Notes under the pieces: generated by a model | Databases searched by the model: none | The model's input: only the letters and a program-made list of their open reading frames with translations | Told to the model about the DNA's origin: nothing | Assembly: GCA_964059195.1 (NCBI GenBank) | Contig: CAXKWD010000007.1 | Location: 54,721,620 to 54,785,619, forward strand | Length of the DNA stretch: 64,000 nt | Direction: 5' to 3' | DNA from: Ectobius pallidus | Taxonomy: Eukaryota > Arthropoda > Insecta > Blattodea > Ectobiidae | Position numbers and translations under genes: made by a program | Shown: positions 21,214 through 31,365 of the stretch, one piece after another | Numbering within the stretch: position 1 is the first letter of the stretch | How the letters are laid out: the number at the start of each line of letters is the position of its first letter

Positions 21214-21535
21214 ATGAAGAATGCAAACAAAGAAATTAATATATGTTGAAGTGAGTTATGGTAGGAGAGAAGTGTAATTACAACAATGGATACTCAACAG
21301 TAAAGAGTGCAAATAAAACTAATATTATGTTGTATTGGGGCTGTTCCGTGTGTAATGCTCCCGGTCAGACCCGAGCTAGCCGGGTGACGTCATGACGCGC
21401 TGCTATAGACCGCTACAACTCGGAAACGGTAAGTTGGATCGAGTTATTATTTTCGCCATAGTAATGCACAATCAGAGCTCTTACTCATTTGTAAATAAAA
21501 TATATATGTAATTTTTTAGTTCAGTTCCCCTTTAA

Positions 21536-22959
21536 TAATGTGATTGAGAATTGAGGTAAATTTCTCCTTTAGCAGTTTACTGTCATTCTCACACGTAGAC
21601 GATGCCCACCATAAATGATTATAAATTGATTGTTTCCATTCATAAATGACGCAGGATTTCGGCAAATTGTTAATTTTTTTCATTAGAGATTTAGCAAGGT
21701 GCCAAACATCAAATTCATGGTGTATGTGTGAAAATTTGTTTTTCATTAAAGCTCTAATGCTGTGTGTCTGTCCGTTAGGAACAATTTAATAAATAGTTTC
21801 TCACTCATTGTGCTTATTATTTTTTCACAAGCAGCTCTTTCAATGTCACCAGCTACAGTTCTTCTTTGTACAATTACAAAATCTAGTATTTTATTCGTTG
21901 CTAAATTCATAATGGAATACATCAAATACTTGCAGAGAAACCAGGGGAGTCATATTGTTCATTTCCAAATAAACATAAATTTAAATCACTCATAGCCTCT
22001 ACATAGTTAGCTTCTTTTTCTTTTAACCATGTTTTGTGCATGGAAGGAAATGCAAATTTCTTTACAAGCCTATAGAAGTATAATTCAGAAAAGAATAATA
22101 GCTTAATAGAATTTGTGAAAGCTGATACATAATTAAATGTTAATCCGCATAGGTACATTCCTGAGGCTATGAACACATTACTTTTTAAACTTCCACCTGT
22201 GCTTCCAGAAGACCACTCATATGTATGCCCATACACACAATGAGTTTTTGTTCGTAACATTACTCCTCTCGTTTCAACTTTACATTCATTAACTGGAGCG
22301 CCACATGTATGGCATATACTGAACAGTGTAAGAAGAGCACTTACACAGACAAACACAAAATAATATTTTTCCGACAAGTTGATATTTTCTATGCCATCTT
22401 CTTCTCCTTCACTAGTGATTTCATCGGGGACGTAATCTTCATCCTTTTCATCCGAGGTGTCATGTTCATCAATGTAGTTCATATAGACAGAATTTGCAGC
22501 TCTATAAATTTCTGTGCCTATCTCACACTATTTCTGCGTCAGTCTTCATAAACTTGTGTAGCTTCTCTTTCTTGGTTAGATTCAGTTATTGAATTATCAA
22601 TTAATTCCTACACTTCCCTCTTTTTAAAGTAATTAGACTTCCTTTTCTTGGGAGAAGGAATTTCTTTACTTCCTATTAAAAACTTTGAAGGTACCGCATT
22701 GTCTTTTAGTCTAGGGCACCTGAATTTTTCATCCTTCAATATTCTGATTTTTTAAATATCCGATTCATTAAAAATCTGCTTTAAAATTCTTTCCACATAC
22801 TCTAGAATTTTTTGTTGGAACAAAATTTTTACGCTTCATGCAAGAAACCCATTTGTTGTACAAACGTCTGTTCTTGTTTTTATAAGTGAATGCATAGTAA
22901 CCAACATTTCTACGGACACCAGAATTATTTTAACAACCGTAAGCACTGCACGCAGGCAT
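21536..22959 (-). pseudogene. THAP transposase, N-terminal two-thirds (outer copy)
   Basis: Minus-strand relative of 19166-21213: start codon at 22959, THAP region frameshifted (the cysteine pair is followed by a stop), the same TAG after the KKREV-like segment, then a clean stretch NYIDEHDTSDEKDEDYV to LFGNEQYDSPGFSA and KNKFSHIHHEFDVWHLAKSL. It stops at 21536 where the inner transposon begins; the rest is at 14860-15607. At 19874-equivalent it has AAA, showing the TAA of the inner copy is private. Confidence 0.85.
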
Positions 22960-23431
22960 CTTCACTTACACTACACAATAAACATTACTAGGGAATACAA
23001 GACCGGCACCTTTCACACAGTACCGGAGCAAGCCAAACTAAAACTGCTGATGTCGCAGCGCATTAGCCGCGTGACGTCACAGCCTTGCAACACTATGATT
23101 TAAATTGCTCACAGAATGAGAATGAGCAAACATAAAAAGAAATGGTTTTCGACTCTGCACTTAGCGAGAATCATATTTTATTTTAAGATAAAGTATAAAT
23201 TTTCGTTCAGTACCCCTTTAAAATAGACACTAAATTGGGTTTTACTCCGGTACCGGTCAACCGATTTGGTCCAATATCAATAGGGTTCTTCCCTTGGACA
23301 TTATAAACGCATATACCAAGTTTCATTAAAATCCAATAAAGCCTATTTGAGTTATCGTGCATACAGACACACGGACAGACAGACATTTTCCCTTCCCCCA
23401 CACAATCTCATAAAGTACCATACTGGCACTT

Positions 23432-24099
23432 AATAAACACCTGAAACTTATAATAAAGAAATCTTCTTAATTAAGGCAAATTCCACAATTCAGCATTAGC
23501 CAACATCCTAACGGTCACCTATGTGCCAGGGTAGTACCTTCAAGTGCTGTGAACTCTCATCTAGTTAGTTTAATTCCAAGGTAGCATGTAGGCTTGATAG
23601 TCCAAAGGTCCTGGGTTCAAATCCTCACCGGGAACATTTTTTTTCTTGTGTATCACTTTTGTAATCTGCATCTCTTTACAATTTAAAAAAAATTAAGCAA
23701 AGCAGCTGTATATTATTTAAGTTGTGTGTGGGTTTACTCTTGTTTTAGCTAAAAACTTGAGTAAGATTACTTGGAATTATAGCTTCCTTGCTTAAAAATA
23801 CAATCAGTTTCACCAGCAGACATAGGCCTGATACTAACAAACTCTGACACAGCTTAATAAGACTAGTGCACAGATTTTACAAAAATAAAATAAAATTGTT
23901 GTATAGAGTCAGTGGGTCAGTTTTTTTTAAATGTATTTATTTGCATTACATACTGAAAAAATAGGATAATTTAGAGAATAAAGCGATTCTAAAAAGGAAT
24001 TATTCAGTGTGAAAAGCTAATGTTAAAGGAAAAAATAAGTTAGAACTGTGACTTAAATAAACATATTAGACCTATAATATAAGATCATAGGCTTCCGCG
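23432..24099. other. Non-coding, with a tRNA-like fragment
   Basis: AT-rich. At about 23578-23632 a tRNA-like 3' half with B box 'gggttcaaatcctc' occurs on the plus strand. Nothing else recognised. Confidence 0.45.
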
Positions 24100-24260
24100 G
24101 CCCGAGTTGACAATAAAATCTTCTTGGCTTCCGGGTATCTGCCGCATCATATTTAATAATAAGTCTGCTGACGTTTCGACCATCTTGCCGTGGTCTTTAT
24201 CAAGGCTACTGCCGTATGACACGGCAGATACCCGGAAGCCAGGAAGATTATATTAGACCT
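24100..24260 (-). repeat. Penelope-like terminal repeat remnant, inverted arms
   Basis: Arms at 24116-24143 and 24222-24249 ('ggcttccgggtatctgccg' and its complement) enclose a hammerhead-like core (24167-24204). The arrangement fits a solo, foldback pseudo-LTR of a Penelope-like element. No protein. Confidence 0.55.
24167..24204 (-). ncRNA. Degenerate hammerhead-ribozyme-like motif
   Basis: On the minus strand: 'ttgataa' (consensus CUGANGA, two core mismatches), a stem II of five pairs (GACCA/TGGTC) closed by an eight-base loop, then GAAACGTC. Penelope-like elements are known to carry minimal hammerheads with this GAAACGTC signature. The core changes suggest it no longer cleaves. Confidence 0.5.
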
Positions 24261-24712
24261 ATGTATGAATATTTAGAAATGGCTAGGTTAAACCATTTAT
24301 TTACCATCAGATAGTCCTATTCGATGTAAATATCAGCAACTGTCGAACTGTTGATTTCTATTATTAATGTTTGTTATTCTCGTTTGTTTAATACACAAAA
24401 ATAATTAGCTAAAACATAAACAACTCCATCTTATACCCCCGTTAATACAGAATAATTTAAATACAACCTAAGAAGTCTAAGCCTAGGAAATAGTAATAAG
24501 ATTAGCTATTAAAATTAATTAAATCTATTATTAGGTTATACAGTGAGTCCCACACAAGAGTTGGCCAATGACACAGGTTCCTGCGGCATGGCAGGCACAG
24601 CTCCAGCTCCCGAGCGATCGGGTGAAATATCTAAACTAATAAAGCTGCGATCGCTGTAATGATTCAGGTTTCACATTTACAGTTAAAATTAGAATGAAAA
24701 TAAACACGTACC

Positions 24713-24833
24713 TCATCACAAGAGATGCTGGAAATGTTCTCCTCTTGCATCCACACAATACAGGCACTTTTTTAGGAAACTTTCTTTCATGCGCATAAGT
24801 TCAGCTTCCGAGACAAAGTTAATTTCTCTTGTG
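24713..24833 (-). pseudogene. Mariner-like transposase C-terminal remnant
   Basis: The minus strand reads SEAELMRMKESFLKKCLYC, then VDARGEHFQHLL and a stop. This resembles the C-terminal tail of insect mariner-type transposases that end in a 'gGHFEHLL' block. Only about 35 residues remain. Its inverted partner is at 25325-25430. Confidence 0.55.
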
Positions 24834-25033
24834 GTAGTCTTTAAGTTCTTCTAATGTATGGGAAATTGACCTATTTTTCAAGTTTCCCCATAAATAATAT
24901 TCACAAACTGTTAGAAGAACTTAAAAACAATATCACAAAGGCCTATCACAAGAGAAATGAACTCTGTCTTGGAATAGATATATGAGCTTTCATCAACCAC
25001 AGATTATTGTCTCTGTTGGACATTACATGAGAA

Positions 25034-25318
25034 TATTATAGGAGAAAAATTCCTCCGACACTTGGACTTGAACCCAGGACCTTTGGCTATTCGCGCCAAT
25101 GCTCTACCAACTGAGCTAAACCGGAGTTCAATTCACAGCGCCAGACATAACTTGTCTGTCTGTGAGGTAGACCATTAGGGCAATCAGTCATAGGAAAGAG
25201 GTTCCGTCTGGCGCTGTGAATTGAACTCCGGCTTAGCTCATTTGGTAGAGCATTGGCGCGAATAGCCAAAGGTCCTGGGTTCAAGTCCCAGTGTCAGAGG
25301 AATTTTTATCCTATAATA
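25034..25318. repeat. Head-to-head tRNA-like inverted repeat
   Basis: Arms of about 112 bases (25034-25146 and 25206-25318) with a spacer of about 60 bases. Each arm holds a tRNA-like unit (right arm: 'ggcttagctcatttggtaga' and B box 'gggttcaagtccca') and ends in 'aggaattttt(c/a)tcctataatattctc'. Related single units are at 51945-52075, 53036-53110 and 53200-53260. SINE-derived; not a tRNA gene. Confidence 0.75.
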
Positions 25319-25324
25319 TTCTCA

Positions 25325-25430
25325 TCTGTCTCGGAAGCTGAACTTATGCGCGTGAAAGAAAATTTCCTAGAAAGGTGCCAGTATTGTGTGGATGCAAGAG
25401 GAGAACATTTCGAACATCTCTTGTTTATTA
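25325..25430 (+). pseudogene. Mariner-like transposase C-terminal remnant (inverted partner)
   Basis: Reads SEAELMRVKENFLERCQYC then VDARGEHFEHLL and is truncated at 25430 by the following TIR repeat. Same protein end as 24713-24833 in opposite orientation, so the foldback arose from two 3' ends. Confidence 0.55.
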
Positions 25431-26295
25431 AGTGCCTGTATGGTACTTTATGAGATTGTGTGTGGGGGACGGAAAAATGTCTGTCCGTCTGTCTATCTGT
25501 CCGTGTGTCTGTACGCACCATAACTCAAATACACTTTATCGGATTTTCATGAAACTTTGTATACGTATTTATAATGTCCATGGGAAGAACCCTATTGATA
25601 TTGAACCCAATCGGTTCACCGGTACCGGCGTCAAACACAATTGTGTTTTTATTTAAAAGCGCCATAACTCAAGTATGCTTTATCGGATTTTCATGAAACT
25701 TATTATACACATTTATAATGTCCATGGGATGACGTCTGTTGATATTGGACCAAATCGGTTGGCCGGTACCGGAATAATGCCCAATTTAGTGCATTTTTAT
25801 GGTATTATATAACAAAAGGCCCCATAACTCAAATATGCTTCATCGGATTTTCATGAAACTTGGTATAAGCATTTATAACGTCCATGGAAAGAAGCTTATT
25901 AATTATGGACCTAATCGGTTGATCGGTACCAGAGTAACGACTAATTAAAGGTCACATGTTCTTTTTAATTTTTGTCTACCGGTATAATTATTGACAGTTA
26001 ATGCTATTCCTTCACATATGCTTATCACACAACACCGTCAAACTGACTGAGTTTGCCAAATGGTAACGTCTTGGACTCGTAATCTGGAGGTCCCCGGATC
26101 AAATCCCGGAGCCGGGTGATTTGACATGGATTTTTTTTATTTGATTTTTTATTTTTATGTGAGTGCGCGATTGTCAAGGTATCACAAATCTGTAGTTCTG
26201 CTGACGCTGGTCGATTTTAATCTGATTAGAAAAACTTATTGTCTGCATATCATAATTGCAATTATAATTGATTCAACAAAAACATACTGGCACTT
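25430..26295 (-). mobile_element. TIR repeat element with 160-bp units, second copy
   Basis: Reverse copy of the element at 13790-23431 without the large insertion: ends 'aagtgcctgtatgg' and 'catactggcactt', three internal units near 25609, 25753 and 25913. A plus-strand tRNA-like unit (about 26050-26115, B box 'ggatcaaatcccgg') sits near its right end. Flank duplication is weak (5 of 8 bases). Confidence 0.7.
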
Positions 26296-26485
26296 TGTTA
26301 TATCAGTTTACCTGATTTTTTTTATTTTCATTGTAATTTTAACTTTAAATGTGAGAACCTGAATCATTACACCTATTGTGGCTTTATTAGCGTAGATATT
26401 TCACCCGATCGCTCGGGAGTTGGAGTTGTGCCCGCTGCGCCGCAGGAACCCGTGTCGTTGGCCAACTCTTGCATGGGCCTCACTG

Positions 26486-28038
26486 TATATGTAAAATACA
26501 CCTTATGATTGTTAACAGAGCTCTTGTGACATATTTATTGTTTATATTATTTGGTTTAAATACACAAATATCTTATAATTATATAACAGTTCACAACCAT
26601 GATTATTTGTGTTTCTTGTAATATTATACTCAAGTACCTTAATTAATTATATTATTATATTTAAGTATATTTCCGTTCCTAAATTCCTTAATATTTCAGT
26701 TCCATCCATAGTATAGGCATAAATATAATTGTCCAAATTCATAATAATTTAAAATTGGAATCACAATATATGGCGATATTTGCAAATAATCTTAACATGT
26801 ATTTCATTTAATCTCTTTTTATATCTTCCATTTTACTAGTTTCTATGTACAATGATACAAAAGGAAAGACCTTAAATTGCAAAGGAATGTTGCAATATTA
26901 CAGATGACAGACCAACCAAAAAAGCCTAGGGGCACGATTATTGTACCACCATCTGTCAGCGAAGGCTGTAACTTACCTCCACTGCCTTCTATTCTCAACT
27001 TCTTAACACGCGTGCATCAGATCGTGTAACACGTGAGTACGGGATCTCGTATTACTTGAGTAAATTATCAGCAGAGAAGAGCTTGAATATTATCTCAAGA
27101 TGAGAACGTGTTCTTTAGAGCTACTGAGGTGATATGCTGTTGAGATGAGGTGTGAGTACTGTCTATTACTATGGCCCTTTATCTCTTGCGCAAATGGTGT
27201 AGTTATTGCGAGAAGCTTCCTTCCCCTTCTCTACAAGTGCTTGGAAGGGGATAGGTTGAGCGAGGCCTGACTTTCGTAAAGCTTTGTGTGGCATTCTTTT
27301 TCCAATCCCTGACTGAGAGATACGAGTCCTTTCGCTTGTGTTGATACGGTCCAGGATGTCTCAACTGTGTGATTGAATTCTATTTGAGGACTTGCATTTT
27401 GGCTTCAATCTTTGGTAAAACGTTGCTGACTTATTTGCTGTATTCTCAGTTATTTATTATTGTACATTTATATTTTATTATGCTTGTTATATTTTATTGA
27501 TTTTGAGTTTTTTCCTAATAAGTCAGTAACTCTAACCAAATACTTATTGATGATTTGGTGAAATTGAATTATGGTGCTTGCACCATGCTTTCAAAATTTA
27601 ATCGGGCCAAGAACAAAGCATGTGTATGCTTGCATGTTTGGGTGTGTGATTGTGTGGCCATTTCTTAATGCCTAAACTCAGTCTATGATTACAGTACCAA
27701 TCATCTGGTCTGAACTATATTCCAAGCTGCTATAGCTCCTTCACCTACTTTCATACCACTATTTTACAATTGACGAATCATCTGGTTTGAATTATATCCC
27801 AAGCTCCTTCACCTACTTTTCATAACACTATTTTGCGATTGACCAATCATCTGGTCTGAATTATTTCCCAAGCTACTGTAGATCCTTCACCTACTTTACA
27901 TATCAATATTTTACAATATTATTCTCCTATTACCTTTCCTTAATTATATTTCAGGCAAATCTTCCCTAACTTCCCACATATGTGTATTCGTAACTTTTAA
28001 CTGTTTAAAGACCTAGTATACACTTTTTAAAGTTATTT
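26486..28038. other. Non-coding stretch with short repeats
   Basis: AT-rich. 26995-27181 ends with 'ctattactatggccc', the reverse of the terminus at 12362. 27698-27915 holds three tandem copies, period about 70-76, of a unit containing 'atcatctggtctgaa' and 'ccttcacctactt'. No gene recognised. Confidence 0.5.
27698..27915 (+). repeat. Three-copy tandem repeat, period about 73
   Basis: Units start near 27698, 27774 and 27844; each runs 'aatcatctggt(c/t)tgaa' to 'ttcacctact', then 'atatt(t)tac' or equivalent, with small indels. No coding role seen. Confidence 0.75.
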
Positions 28039-29213
28039 AGGGTCGATTTCACCAGCCATACCTAATTTTAACTGTCCATTTAAAATTGGTTTAAGTAACA
28101 CTTAGCTAATAATGCATTTCACCATGTTCGTAATCACAGATTAGCAAGTTAATAGACACTTAAACTTAAGAGCTCGATTTCGGCCTGTTAGCGATTTAAG
28201 TGTGGTCAAGATGGCGGCTAGAATGGCTATGGAATGCCTTATAGATAGTGAAGGAGAGGAATATCTTGACCCACCTCCACGAAATAGACGAACAAGATGG
28301 ATCAGAAAATGAAGTGATTATTTAACTGGCCTAGATGATGAAGATTTTGAACTACGTTTTCGTCTAAGCAAAGCATCAGCCAACGAAATTCTGGAAAAGA
28401 TTGAGCATGCCCTTGAGTTTGAGACCAATAGGTGAGTAGACCTACTGTTACGTTATTAATTTAATTTATGTAATGAGGAAGTGGTTTCTGCGTAAATTAC
28501 AAAATAGAAAAGAAAATCGTTTAGTAAAATTCAATTCACCACATTACATAACCTTTAACAATACTCTAGGCGTCTAGGCCCTATGCAACTCGTAATCTTT
28601 TATGATTTGTGAATAATTTAACTGTGAATGTATCAAGCTCGTTTTACTTTCTAGGAATCCAGCAGTTTCTCCAGTGAACCAGCTGCTTTGTGCCCTACCT
28701 TAGTACGTCACAGAATCAACTCAGTTATCGGTCGCTGATTTTTCCGGCATCAGTGTATCAACTGCAAACAGAATAATCCGAAGAGTGTCTGAGGCAATTG
28801 CAGGTTTGAGGAATGAATACATCAAGTTCCCAAATAAAGAGGAGGATCTTATCCAAATACAAAGGGAATTCTATAACATTGCAGCATTTCTGCGATGTAT
28901 AGGCGCTATCGACTGCATGCTTATTAAAATCTGTTCACCTGGTGGAAACGAAGCCGAAGTATTTAGGAACAGAAAGAACTACTTTTCAATTAACACCCAG
29001 GTTATATCGAACGCAAATATGGAAATAATGGATATAGTAGCTTGCTGGCCAGGCAGTGCACATGACACGCACATATTTAATAGTTGTTCCCGCAAAGCAC
29101 TGCTTGATGGTGGGTCCTATGGCAATTGTGTCCTCGTCACAGATAGTGGCTATCAAAATTTGCCCTATTTGATGATGCCTATAGATCAGGCAACACTACC
29201 CTATGAACAATGA
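28039..29213 (+). pseudogene. Harbinger (HARBI1-like) transposase, truncated
   Basis: Begins with a Harbinger-type terminus 'agggtcgatttcacca'. Exon 1 (28211-28431) has RWIRK, DEDFELRFRLSKASANEIL and a TGA near 28309. A 223-base intron (gtgagt...ctag) rejoins in frame at NR|NPAVSPVNQLL. Exon 2 (28655-29213) has a TAG near 28702, ISVSTANRIIRRVSEAIAGL, the first Asp in GAIDCMLIKI, FRNRKNYFSINTQV, WPGSAHDTHIF and the second Asp in VTDSGYQNLPYL. It stops before the catalytic Glu and 3' TIR, replaced by another repeat at 29205. Cut-and-paste transposase, inactive. Confidence 0.85.
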
Positions 29214-30668
29214 TGGGAAGTAATTGAGTAAAAGTAATTGGATTACAGTAACGATTCCTTTTTTGGTCCCATTTACTTGTATTTGTTACTTTTTTAAAAA
29301 TGTAATTTTTACTCGTAATTTACTTCTGGAAATAAAATTGTAATCGTTACATTTGAGCAATCATTACATTTTAGTAATCGAAAAGTATTGTATTGAGAAT
29401 TTGGCAATGTTGCTTTCTAGCTTGTACTCGCTGCAGCGGCAGTGATCTTTGCGTTCTTTTTAAAGCGAACGTAAAGCTCTTTACAACTGTTGCAGCATCG
29501 CTGTATGGTTGCTGCAGCGGTGGTGAAGCAAAGTCAGATCTGGCTTTACGGGTTTTGCTCCATGGACTATCAGCCGTTCTTTTTTACACTTTAAACATGC
29601 AGCGAAACTGTAGCAATTTATGCAGCGACACGACATTCGATATGGCAAGTCAGCATTTCTGTGGAAAAACGTGGCAACAAGACATCAGCTGAGATGAGCG
29701 GAAGTTGAATGTATTCTTTTTTTTTCAATGGCGACCACAGCCAGAGCAATTTACGGGGAGCGATACTACATTTAGGCCTAATTAGATTTCTATGTGGTTT
29801 CCATTTATTTCAAGACGTGTTCAAGAAATTAAAATTGCTGTTCTCAGCCTATAAAATTTATTTATGTCCCTTTCTTTGAAAAGAAGGTTATGTGTTCCAC
29901 GGTATAAAACTAAGTTCAATCTAACCTCAACTTCAAAGTTAATTACCGAGCATTAGAGGCTCTGCTGAAAATACTGCTTCTGGCATTGAAAATTCCTGTA
30001 TGCTGTATGAGGACCAGTGATTTGCAACAAGGTGACATTCACATATAATTCTGATAGTAGGATTCTGGATCCCGGTATTCATCTTTTTCTAATTTTAATC
30101 AAATCTAATCTATTGTGATACAGCAATATCACGCCGCGTGTTGCAAGGGTTTCACTATTGTAAATGTCACTTTATGGGTTTTCCTACATGAACTGTCATG
30201 GCCTTCTTTTAACCCTTGTTTACTGCAGTGAAGCTGAAGCGATTTACAGATCCGGTTTAAAAAAAGAACGCATGGAAAGCACCGTGCGCAGACAGAACGG
30301 GGTTCGGTATGCAATAACATCAAACATTTTTAAAATGGCATTGGAATAACTATGTATATCTTCATTATTTAATGTTTAAAGATTGTGCATAATTTTGTAA
30401 GCTGTGGGAAAATAAATAAATATCTATTTCTTCCCATTTAAAACTTTCTCAGTTAAATGTTTTCAGTAAGAACATTTCTTAATTAATTATATTTTGAAAC
30501 TTGCTTCTCATTCTCATAATTGCTATAGGTTAACGTTGTCATTACTGTTTTCACAACTAATATCCAGGTTAGAGGTAACATTAACAAAAGTTACTCAATG
30601 TGTATGGAAATATTGGCATTGATGTGTTTTGTTTGTTTGTTCATTAATAATTTTAGACTTTGTAACCT
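29205..30668. other. Repeat edge and non-coding stretch
   Basis: 29205-29390 is a 'aagtaattgagtaaaagtaa'-rich repeat of the hAT/MITE kind that truncates the Harbinger element. A related sequence in the other orientation lies at 35500-35735, possibly its other end. 29391-30668 contains no recognisable gene. Confidence 0.45.
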
Positions 30669-31365
30669 CCCAAGGGTCATTCCATGTGAAATCAACCAAT
30701 CAAAAATTAATTCTGGAACTTGATGTTTCCAATTCAGTTAATTTTTGCAACATTTGTTTAACTAATTAAAAGGATAGAAAATATAAAGTTTTAGATTTTT
30801 TAAGCAATCCGTTTTTCAGTTATTAATTTTTAAAAAATGAAAAATTGCATAATTTTTGCCAAGTTACAAAAATTCAAATGGCTCTAACTTAAAAACTATT
30901 TGAGCTAGAAAGATGGGATTTATGTCATTCTCTTCAGGTTTCCATAGGCTTTAATATGATGTATAACTTGGCTATATTATGAAATATGTTGTAATATATT
31001 TTTCAATTTAAAAAAAGAAAAATTAATATCTCAAAATAGAAATTTTAAATTTTTTTGAAAATAATGTATTGAATTCATAAACTTTTGGAGAGTGTATGTA
31101 CCAAATTCGAAGATGGGATGACAATGGGATCACATTGAAATAAATATTTGTTGAGCAAATTTCCATAAGGAAAATGAAGTTGGTTAATTTTGGTCATAAA
31201 ACACTTTTATAGTGTAAAACATTACACAAACATAGGCCCAGTTGGTAAGTTATCATTGTAGATATAACAATGTAGATTACCATTTAAAATAATTTAAAGG
31301 AACATTTACCATAAAGGCTAGTTTACACGATGACACTAGGTTTCATAACCACTTTCATTCCACAG

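Larger units (their letters stand above)
15612..21531 (+). mobile_element. THAP-type DNA transposon (inner copy)
   Basis: Starts 'aggggtactgaacc' and ends 'gttcagttcccct', with TTAA on both sides (15608-15611 and 21532-21535). Plus orientation, opposite to the copy it interrupts. Its 5' UTR is broken by a LINE (about 15632-18930), itself broken by a TIR element (15910-18118). Coding sequence is at 19166-21213. Because the ends are palindromic with TTAA, the sequence alone cannot tell a TTAA from a TA target duplication. Confidence 0.9.
14585..23217 (-). mobile_element. THAP-type DNA transposon (outer copy), split by an inner copy
   Basis: Terminal repeats 'aggggaactgaac' (14585) and the complement of 'aggggtactgaac' (ends 23217) are each flanked by TTAA (14581-14584 and 23218-23221). 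Oriented on the minus strand, its two halves are 21536-23217 (5') and 14585-15611 (3'). The inner copy at 15612-21531 sits in a TTAA of its coding region. Joining flanks regenerates the sequence of the inner copy at that point except one base. A SINE (14926-15233) is also inside the 3' half. Confidence 0.88.
13790..23431 (+). mobile_element. TIR repeat element with internal 160-bp units (outer layer)
   Basis: Begins 'aagtgccagtatg' and ends with its complement 'catactggcactt' at 23431. Flanks 'aataaaaa'/'aataaaca' match at 7 of 8 bases. Native sequence is 13790-14580 and 23218-23431; the 8.6 kb between is a later insertion at a TTAA. Inside are about 160-base tandem units (near 14311, 14471 and 23253), each with 'ttggtcca', 'ccatggac', 'tttcatgaaa' and 'gagttat'. 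A second copy lies in reverse at 25430-26295. No protein seen. Confidence 0.75.
24541..26485. mobile_element. Tc1/mariner-like foldback element
   Basis: TIRs of about 95 bases (24541-24635 and 26392-26485) starting 'cagtgag(t/g)ccca' and sharing 'caagagttggccaa' and 'cccgagcgatcgggtgaaatat'. Flanked by TATA, consistent with a TA target. Inner arms hold inverted copies of a mariner-like transposase C-terminus (about 24713-24833 minus, 25325-25430 plus). A tRNA-like inverted repeat (25034-25318) and a TIR repeat (25430-26295) are nested. Confidence 0.7.

Noticed and set aside
12362..27181. 'gggccatagtaatag' at 12362 and its reverse at 27181 as ends of one 14.8-kb giant element
   Set aside because: Similarity stops after about 17 bases and the interval contains complete unrelated elements; two separate members of one repeat family are more likely.
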